Shown here piece after piece: positions 6,387 to 10,978 of a DNA stretch of 10,978 bases; position 1 is the stretch's first letter; each line of letters starts with the position of its first letter. The stretch is from positions 1 to 10,978 of the forward strand of contig JAGAXP010000166.1 of the NCBI GenBank assembly GCA_017940955.1. Direction: 5' to 3'. This stretch comes from Oribacterium sp. GTDB lineage: Bacteria > Bacillota_A > Clostridia > Lachnospirales > Lachnospiraceae. The notes below the pieces were generated by a model that was given only the letters and a program-made list of their open reading frames with translations, was not told where the DNA came from and did no database searches. A program made the translations under genes and the position numbers.

Positions 6387-8117
6387 TTACCCGTTGGTCT
6401 TGAACGAACCTTCATTGCCCCAATAGGTCTTCCCGTTTACCACCGCATAGAACTTGTACTTATATTTAGTTCCGGGTTCAAGCTCCACTCCGAGTTCTTC
6501 GTTGATCTTGAAGTAAACTCTGTAGTAATATTCTCCGCCGGAGCTTCCGAGTTCGTTTCCGTCCTTATCATAAAGATACATTCCTGCTTCGGTGCATTCG
6601 CCGTCATATACATCGATCTGCTGACCTATAGAGGCATCGGTGTCACGGATATATGTATAGTTACCGTTTTCCCACTTACTGAAGTTCACCGTAGGCGTAT
6701 TGGTCTCTTCCTTGGTCTTAAATGAGCCCTCTTTGCCCCAATAGGTATCTCCATTGACTATTGCATAGAACTTGTATTTATATTTTGTTCCTGGCTCCAG
6801 CTGCACGCCGAGCTCTTCATTTATCTTGAAATATACCCTGTAATAATACTCACCGCCAGAGCTTCCGAGTTCGTTTCCGTCCTTATCATAAAGATACATT
6901 CCAGCTTCGGTACATTCGCCGTCATAAACATCAATCTGCTGACCTATGGAGGCATCAGTGTCCCGGATATATGTGTAGTTACCATTCTCCCATGCGCTGA
7001 ATTTCACAGTAGGTTCTGCTTTAGCTGCCTCAGTTTCCTGTTCTTCATAGCTTTCCTCATAATTATCGTATGAGTTTTCTGCCAATGTCTCCGTCGTGTC
7101 ATAGGACTGAGCTTCAGTCTCATTTACATATGAACTGTTATCATCCTGTGTTTCCCAGGAAGTTTCTTGAGGTTCATATGACTGATAATCGGTATATGTT
7201 GAATCTGAAGTAGTTTCAACTATATTTGAATAATCTGGCTTTGAGCCCAATGTGGTAAATGAACCTTCATTGCTATAATATGTTTCTCCGTTTACCTTTG
7301 CGTAGAAATTATACTTATATGTTGTTCCGGGTGTTAGTGTGACCCCAAGCTCTTCATTAATCTTGAAATATACTCGGTAGTAATATAATCCACCGGCACC
7401 ACTTAGGAAATTACCGTCCTCATCATACAGATTCATTCCTGCTTCGGTACATGTTCCGTTATATACGTCAATCTGCTGTCCGATGGAAGCATCGGTTTCC
7501 CAGATATATGTATAGTTGCTATTATCCCAAGGACTGAAGTTGACTGATGGTGTAATTGAAGTGACTTGCGTCCCATTTGCATCAAAAAAATTGAATCTTA
7601 TCAGATGATCCGCATTATATGATGCTTGTGATCCCCATGTAATATCATTTTCTGTAGGTTTTTGCCCTGCAGACATCTCTATAACTTTTGCACCCGTGGT
7701 TCCATAAGGCATTATAATTATTCCTACATGTCCAGTACCAGCTCTCCTGGTATCTTGTTCACTAACAAAAATATCTCCAGGTTGCGGAATGGTTGAACTT
7801 GTACGATCTAAAACTGTCCAATTAACATTTCCTGAAACGTATTGATCATAGTCTTTGGCCATTCTTGTTGTGTATGGGTATAACCCCCATGGATCATTCC
7901 ATTGCCCATTAACACTAAGCCACAGATAATTCATATATGCTGTCGCTAAGTCTGTACACCATAATCCGTTACCATCAATGTCATAATGTGACGCCTGAGT
8001 TTTTTGTGCCTTTACCCATTCTACAGCTTCGTTTTGTGTAATAGCCAATGAATCAAATGAGGATAGTCCTAAATAAAGAACCATCGTCACAACCACCGCA
8101 ATCAGACCTCTTTTCAT
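6387..8117 (-). CDS. Secreted CHAP-domain peptidoglycan amidase/peptidase with three FN3-like repeats
   Basis: A 576-residue exported protein; ATG 8117 has AGGAG upstream. Residues 1-25 are a signal peptide (VLYLGLSSFDSLA). Residues about 28-180 match a CHAP domain (PF05257), which cleaves amide bonds in peptidoglycan. The nucleophile is likely Cys54 in GLWCTDLA, the base His130 in GTGHVGIII, and the third residue Glu147 in KVIEMS; PQPGDIFV at 111-118 is the typical strand before the His. Three repeats of about 103 residues follow, each starting T/EPxVxFSxWxNxNYTYI and ending NEGSFxT, with an FN3-like feel. A 75-residue Ser/Thr/Glu/Tyr linker separates repeats 1 and 2, while repeats 2 and 3 are nearly adjacent. 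The repeats probably bind wall or carbohydrate. There is no LPxTG anchor. It is third gene in the minus-strand envelope operon, 88 bases after the lipoprotein. It could serve in cell-wall turnover or as a secreted lytic effector. Confidence 0.92.
   Translation of the reverse strand: MKRGLIAVVVTMVLYLGLSSFDSLAITQNEAVEWVKAQKTQASHYDIDGNGLWCTDLATAYMNYLWLSVNGQWNDPWGLYPYTTRMAKDYDQYVSGNVNWTVLDRTSSTIPQPGDIFVSEQDTRRAGTGHVGIIIMPYGTTGAKVIEMSAGQKPTENDITWGSQASYNADHLIRFNFFDANGTQVTSITPSVNFSPWDNSNYTYIWETDASIGQQIDVYNGTCTEAGMNLYDEDGNFLSGAGGLYYYRVYFKINEELGVTLTPGTTYKYNFYAKVNGETYYSNEGSFTTLGSKPDYSNIVETTSDSTYTDYQSYEPQETSWETQDDNSSYVNETEAQSYDTTETLAENSYDNYEESYEEQETEAAKAEPTVKFSAWENGNYTYIRDTDASIGQQIDVYDGECTEAGMYLYDKDGNELGSSGGEYYYRVYFKINEELGVQLEPGTKYKYKFYAIVNGDTYWGKEGSFKTKEETNTPTVNFSKWENGNYTYIRDTDASIGQQIDVYDGECTEAGMYLYDKDGNELGSSGGEYYYRVYFKINEELGVELEPGTKYKYKFYAVVNGKTYWGNEGSFKTNG
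6390..7553 (-). repeat. Three FN3-like repeats within the CHAP gene
   Basis: Repeat 1 spans about 7245-7553, repeat 2 about 6708-7016 and repeat 3 about 6390-6698. Repeats 2 and 3 are offset by exactly 318 bases, share 63 consecutive identical residues from WENGNYTYIR to NEELGV, and differ at about 9 of 103 positions. Within them a 44-base stretch is identical (6541-6584 and 6859-6902), although the flanking codons differ at many silent sites. Repeat 1 is clearly older (for example WETDAS for RDTDAS and NGTCTEAGMNLYDEDGN). Confidence 0.9.
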
Positions 8118-8205
8118 AATTCGTTTCTCCTATATTGCGCATACTTAGATCATTTAGTTCTAACACAAAGATATAAATGAATTCCGCTCCTATTTTATTG
8201 TGTTC

Positions 8206-9075
8206 TTAATCTATAACATCAAGCTTTACATACTCGCTCTCTTCAAAAATTTCTCGACCTGACATCCCAATACCTAAATCTTTAGTCAAACAGAAGCAAG
8301 ACTCCTTAATTTCTGATATATATTTCCCGTCTGGATTTGCAGGAGTTTTATTATCAAAATGTGCAAAAATGAATGGTGTAGGTCCCCATTTATTCGAAGT
8401 ATATTTTGGTCTTACAATTGCAAAAGTATTATGCAGTTTTTCAGTTTCGCCATATAAAACTCGTGATATAGTAGTACTAAACACCTTTGCATCTTGTTTG
8501 TTTATGATAGCTGATTCCGGCTGACATGCAGAAAGAATAATGGGATTAGATGTTATAGGGGCTGCTGCTGTTATGTTCCACCCATTCGTTATATTTTTTA
8601 TTGTAATGTCTCCAACACAATAATAATAATCAGTAATATTATTCATAGCCTCAAACCTACATATATACCATTCGCTATTATTATTGTCACCTTGATAGGA
8701 AGATCCATAACAATTTATCCCCCATGATTTATAATCTGGATCTGTTAAATGTTTTATTTTACCGACTTTATCCCATGCCGCATGGAGATAATCCTCATTT
8801 TTCGTATTTATCCATGGACTGACTTGTATCGTTGCCTCAAAAGAATATCCAGCTTCATCTTCCCATTTATATTTTAGTTCCTGCCAATTAACTTCAACTG
8901 GCTTCTCGATAATTGTTTCTGTTTCACTCTCATTTTTTTCATTTAATTCATGGACTTTTTCTACTGATTTCTCTGTAGTGGTCTCCTCTGTAGCTTCAAC
9001 TATTTTATCTCCAGTTATAGTAACTTCTACCTCTGATGAATTTTTACTCCCACATGCAGATAACAGAACAACCAT
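8206..9075 (-). CDS. Lipoprotein of unknown family with a damaged signal peptide (paralogue of the GNAT-linked lipoprotein)
   Basis: The frame from ATG 9075 gives 289 residues: a short hydrophobic MVVLLSAC with lipobox-like LSAC, an acidic Thr/Glu linker to about residue 62, then a domain homologous to the protein at 3873-4775 (shared YKWEDEAGYSFEATI, SPWINTKN, NNITDYYYCVG, SACQ, WGPTPFIFAHFDNKTP, YVKLDVI). The start is a problem. The only good ribosome site (GGGAAGGAG, 9092-9100) is five bases before another ATG at 9086, which opens a different frame, reads MKKIWLFCYL and stops after 19 codons. ATG 9075 is 16 bases from that site. A typical signal peptide (MKK plus about ten hydrophobic residues before MVVLLSAC) therefore seems to have lost about 20-30 bases or slipped frame. 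It may be a recent pseudogene, or be expressed by frameshifting at AAGAAAAT. It is the middle gene of the operon. Confidence 0.8.
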   Translation of the reverse strand: MVVLLSACGSKNSSEVEVTITGDKIVEATEETTTEKSVEKVHELNEKNESETETIIEKPVEVNWQELKYKWEDEAGYSFEATIQVSPWINTKNEDYLHAAWDKVGKIKHLTDPDYKSWGINCYGSSYQGDNNNSEWYICRFEAMNNITDYYYCVGDITIKNITNGWNITAAAPITSNPIILSACQPESAIINKQDAKVFSTTISRVLYGETEKLHNTFAIVRPKYTSNKWGPTPFIFAHFDNKTPANPDGKYISEIKESCFCLTKDLGIGMSGREIFEESEYVKLDVID

Positions 9076-9110
9076 ATTTTCTTCATAACAACTCCTTCCC
9101 TATATCCACA

Positions 9111-9884
9111 TCACTCAAGATACAAATCTTTTATAATTACATATCCGTGCCCTCCTGTATGCGGAACACTTATTCTTATTTCATCTTGACCTGAAATATC
9201 AATTGTATCTGTTTCAATATGACTTTTATAATTTATTTCATCACTTTCCCAGAGAATAACATCATCATCTCCATAAACTGTTATGCTTCCTTTAGCTTTT
9301 TCATCAAATCCCTTTTCAGGCGCATATGTTAAGGATAAAGTATCATACTGACCATTAACCAAATATGCTACATGACAGTCATTGTATCCACTGTAAAATT
9401 CCAGACAATTTGCAAATAGCTCACCTCTTGTTGTTTCACAATTAGATGTTACCCTCATATCATCTTTCGCAACCATATCAAACTGCAACAAACTCACCTT
9501 TTCCTTATTCTTCGATGTCTTAGTAGACCCTTTCACACTTTCCGTCTGACTGCTATCCTGTTGCATAGTCGGCGTATATCCTGCCACAGTCCCTAAATTC
9601 TTTCTTTGCACAACGCCATTATTCACCCACTGGCCGTCAGCATTAAGCTCATAGCCGTCCTGATAGGTGCTGGCTGCCATATATCCGTTTGAATTAAAGT
9701 AATAGCATTCAGCCAAGCCATCGCCGTTACCATCGATCCACTCCCATTTGTTTGCGGGATAGCTCCCGTTACCATAGTCATACCACCAGCCCTTTGCATC
9801 CTTCTTCCATGAACCGGCTAAGGCTGTAAATGATAGAACTGTTGAAATAGTCAGTGCTGCAGCTACATAAAATTCCTTTTTCAT
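9111..9884 (-). CDS. Secreted protein with choline-binding-like wall repeat and C-terminal NPCBM-like domain
   Basis: A 257-residue exported protein; ATG 9884 has AAAGGA upstream. Residues 1-23 are a signal peptide (LSFTALA/G). Residues 24-95 (SWKKDAKGWWYDYGNGSYP, then WEWIDGNGDGLAECYYFN, then GYMAASTYQDGYELNADGQW) form a choline/cell-wall-binding-type repeat pair (CW_binding family, PF01473-like), widespread on Lachnospiraceae surface proteins. A polar linker follows to about residue 132. Residues about 133-257 (TRGELFANCLEFYSG, AYLVNGQYDTLSLTYAPEKG, GSITVYGDDDVILWESDEI, YVIIKDLYLE) resemble an NPCBM-type carbohydrate-binding beta-sandwich (PF08305-like). No catalytic domain is seen, so it probably binds wall glycans. 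It is first in the operon, and its promoter region is shared with the divergent XRE gene. Confidence 0.85.
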   Translation of the reverse strand: MKKEFYVAAALTISTVLSFTALAGSWKKDAKGWWYDYGNGSYPANKWEWIDGNGDGLAECYYFNSNGYMAASTYQDGYELNADGQWVNNGVVQRKNLGTVAGYTPTMQQDSSQTESVKGSTKTSKNKEKVSLLQFDMVAKDDMRVTSNCETTRGELFANCLEFYSGYNDCHVAYLVNGQYDTLSLTYAPEKGFDEKAKGSITVYGDDDVILWESDEINYKSHIETDTIDISGQDEIRISVPHTGGHGYVIIKDLYLE

Positions 9885-9956
9885 GTCTTTTCCTTTCGTT
9901 ATTTCAACATCTGTTTTTAAATTGAGAAACTAAAACTGTTTTTGTACATCTCAAAT

Positions 9957-10201
9957 ATATCGTATTCACGTATTAATATATCGCTTTAAATAGTCAACCG
10001 TATAAACAAAATGTGGAGAATATTTAAACTTCATATATTGAATATGGATATTTTAGATTCTTTATAGATTTTTTAGAATTTTAAATATAAGCCTCACTAT
10101 ATAGATGTGAATATATCGTAATTCCGATTTGCTAATGCGTAATTTTGCAACTATTTCCTGTCAAAATATCGAAATAAAATTTCACCATATCGTAATCTCG
10201 A
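9957..10201. promoter_or_regulatory. Divergent control region with repeated TCGTAAT-type sites (candidate XRE operators)
   Basis: The 337-base gap 9885-10221 is strongly AT-rich yet holds ATATCG five times, all on the + strand (9957, 9978, 10113, 10166, 10187). Three lie in a weakly symmetric 12-mer: TCGTATTCACGT (9960-9971), TCGTAATTCCGA (10116-10127) and TCGTAATCTCGA (10190-10201), each with CG dinucleotides 8 bases apart. A related TGCGTAATTTTGCA lies at 10136-10149. The CGTAAT cores at 10117, 10138 and 10191 are 21 and 53 bases apart, close to whole helical turns. One cluster covers the operon promoter and the other lies just before the XRE ribosome site, so the XRE protein is the likely ligand (inference). 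Confidence 0.5.
9970..9997 (-). promoter_or_regulatory. Predicted sigma-A promoter of the envelope operon
   Basis: On the minus strand, TTGACT (9992-9997) and TAATAC (9970-9975) are separated by 16 bases, giving an 86-base leader to ATG 9884. This is the best -35/-10 pair I found in the divergent region. An ATATCG site (9978-9983) lies in the spacer, and a TCGTATTCACGT site (9960-9971) overlaps the -10 box, as expected for repression. Confidence 0.5.
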
Positions 10202-10221
10202 ACTAACAAAGGTGATAATAG

Positions 10222-10563
10222 ATGAAAAACAATACTCCCATCAAATTCGATGTACTTGACAGACTGACTGAATTGCGGCAGCAGCGAAATATGAGCGTAT
10301 ACAAGCTTGCAAAACTATCAGGCATTCCACAATCCTCCATAGCTACCTGGTATCAGAAGGGTCTATACCCTCCGATAGATAAGCTTGAGCTTCTTTGTTC
10401 TGTGCTTGACATATCTTTGGCAGAATTTTTCAATGTTGAACCTGTACCTCTTCATATCACAGACCTTGAAGGCAGGCACCTGCAGCGATACCGTCTGCTG
10501 TCCGTCAGGGAGCAGAAAGCCGTTGACCTGTTCATCAATACAATTCTCGATGCCCATAAGTAG
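10222..10563 (+). CDS. XRE-family helix-turn-helix transcriptional regulator
   Basis: A 113-residue DNA-binding protein and the only plus-strand gene here. ATG 10222 is preceded by AAAGGTGAT. Residues about 9-67 form an HTH_3-type (XRE/Cro-cI) domain: LTELRQQRNMSVYKLAKLSG is helix 1 to helix 2 and IPQSSIATWYQKG is the turn and recognition helix, followed by KLELLCSVLDISLAEFF. The 45-residue tail (LSVREQKAVDLFINTI) is short and probably serves in dimer formation; there is no protease or ligand domain. It is divergent from the envelope operon across a region full of repeated sites, which suggests it controls both the operon and itself, probably as a repressor. Its own promoter boxes are not clear. 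Confidence 0.9.
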   Translation: MKNNTPIKFDVLDRLTELRQQRNMSVYKLAKLSGIPQSSIATWYQKGLYPPIDKLELLCSVLDISLAEFFNVEPVPLHITDLEGRHLQRYRLLSVREQKAVDLFINTILDAHK

Positions 10564-10567
10564 CAGA

Positions 10568-10600
10568 AAAGGACGTTAACCTCTCCGGTCAACGTCCTTT
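10568..10600. terminator. Bidirectional terminator between XRE gene and AAA remnant
   Basis: AAAGGACGTT (10568-10577) and AACGTCCTTT (10591-10600) form a perfect 10-bp stem; after one mismatch ACC/GGT extends it. The hairpin begins five bases past the XRE stop. CATCATTTTA follows on the + strand and CTTTTCTG on the minus strand, so it can serve both converging genes. Confidence 0.8.
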
Positions 10601-10610
10601 CATCATTTTA

Positions 10611-10642
10611 TATGCTGTATGGCTTGCTTATGTCGCAGCATA
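10611..10642. repeat. Second copy of the AAA-linked 18-bp motif
   Basis: TGCTTATGTCGCAGCATA at 10625-10642 matches TGCTTATATCGTAGCATA at 781-798 in 16 of 18 bases, in the same orientation, and both are soon followed by TTCTT. TATGCTG (10611-10617) and CAGCATA (10636-10642) are perfect inverted arms. It lies 10 bases past the stop of the AAA remnant, whereas the other copy lies upstream of the intact AAA gene. Confidence 0.55.
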
Positions 10643-10651
10643 CTTCTTGTT

Positions 10652-10978
10652 TTATTCAACCTTCCATTCCGTCATCTGCCTGGTTTCTGAACTGAAGTTC
10701 ACCCCTATTTTATACAGCTTTCTGCTGTCCGCCATATAGGGGTCTACATAATGCATATCATCAATCTGTTTAAAAGCCCATACTTAACTTCCTCGTTAGG
10801 AAATCCCAAGGTATACGCTGATTTACGGGCATCATACTCTGTGACAGTCAGATATCCCGTCTGATACAGCAGTGGAATTATATCCGGATTATCATCCCGG
10901 TAATCCATTAGCTCACTCTTTGTTGCAAATATGGAATTATCTGTAAAACGTCTCGGGTCAAACTGTAACTTCTTTAAC
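10652..10978 (-). pseudogene. AAA-ATPase_like/PDDEXK_9 C-terminal remnant with its nuclease core deleted (runs off the window)
   Basis: From the window edge the minus strand reads LKKLQFDPRRFTDNSIFATK, then IPLLYQTGYLTVTEYDARKS and YTLGFPNEEVKYG. This is the region of these proteins that follows the ATPase domain. Right after KYG the frame changes: the first frame runs into TAG at 10744-10746, while a second frame reads AFKQIDDMHYVDPYMADS and then KLYKIGVNFSSETRQMTEWKVE to the natural stop at 10652. In intact relatives about 100 residues lie between these blocks and carry the PD-(D/E)XK active site. The junction near 10774-10782 is therefore an internal deletion whose length is not a multiple of three. 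The N-terminal part lies outside the window, so whether the ATPase half survives is unknown. Confidence 0.85.

Noticed and set aside
1..10978. CRISPR array, tRNA or rRNA gene, transposase or integrase
   Set aside because: No regularly spaced repeats, cloverleaf, rRNA-like stretch or recombinase motif seen on either strand; mobility of the island is inferred only from the bracketing repeats.

Overview
The window looks like a chromosomal accessory segment from a low-GC, Gram-positive anaerobe, most likely Lachnospiraceae (Butyrivibrio/Pseudobutyrivibrio/Roseburia type). The basis is the strong GGAGG-type ribosome sites, Sec and lipobox signals with long acidic Thr/Glu linkers, a choline-binding-like WWYDYGNGSYP repeat, and two copies of the AAA-ATPase_like/PDDEXK_9 gene family that is highly multiplied in these genomes. 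This is inferred from protein style; no marker gene is present.

Layout. Everything except one regulator lies on the minus strand, so the order of transcription is right to left. At the right edge (10652-10978) is the C-terminal remnant of an AAA-ATPase_like/PDDEXK_9 gene that has lost its nuclease core. A bidirectional terminator (10568-10600) separates it from a plus-strand XRE-type regulator (10222-10563). A 337-bp AT-rich divergent control region holds repeated TCGTAAT-type sites. A minus-strand cell-envelope operon then follows: a secreted choline-binding-like/NPCBM-like protein (9111-9884), a lipoprotein with a damaged signal peptide (8206-9075), and a secreted CHAP amidase/peptidase with three FN3-like repeats (6387-8117). 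A 140-bp cluster of hairpins ends this unit. The next unit is a membrane-anchored GNAT fusion protein (4800-6095) followed 24 bp later by a lipoprotein (3873-4775) that is a clear paralogue of the one beside the CHAP gene. After a 578-bp gene-free stretch comes a secreted-protein pseudogene (2576-3294) and a large lipoprotein with two acidic D-x-D-type motifs (890-2431). The left edge (1-690) is the N-terminal 230 codons of a second, apparently intact AAA-ATPase_like gene.

How it may work together. Six of the seven non-AAA minus-strand genes encode exported proteins and the seventh is a membrane protein, so the segment is a cell-envelope island. The CHAP enzyme should cut peptidoglycan; the choline-binding-like and FN3-like modules would dock proteins on the wall. 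The two paralogous lipoproteins belong to a family I do not recognise, and each sits next to an enzyme (CHAP hydrolase in one operon, GNAT acetyltransferase in the other). This is the most interesting candidate for an undescribed system. The XRE protein is the obvious candidate regulator, because repeated sites overlap the predicted promoter of the operon and lie upstream of the regulator itself.

The two AAA copies at the edges share an 18-bp sequence (TGCTTATRTCGYAGCATA) placed so that it brackets the whole island, which suggests insertion between, or duplication of, a tandem pair of AAA genes.
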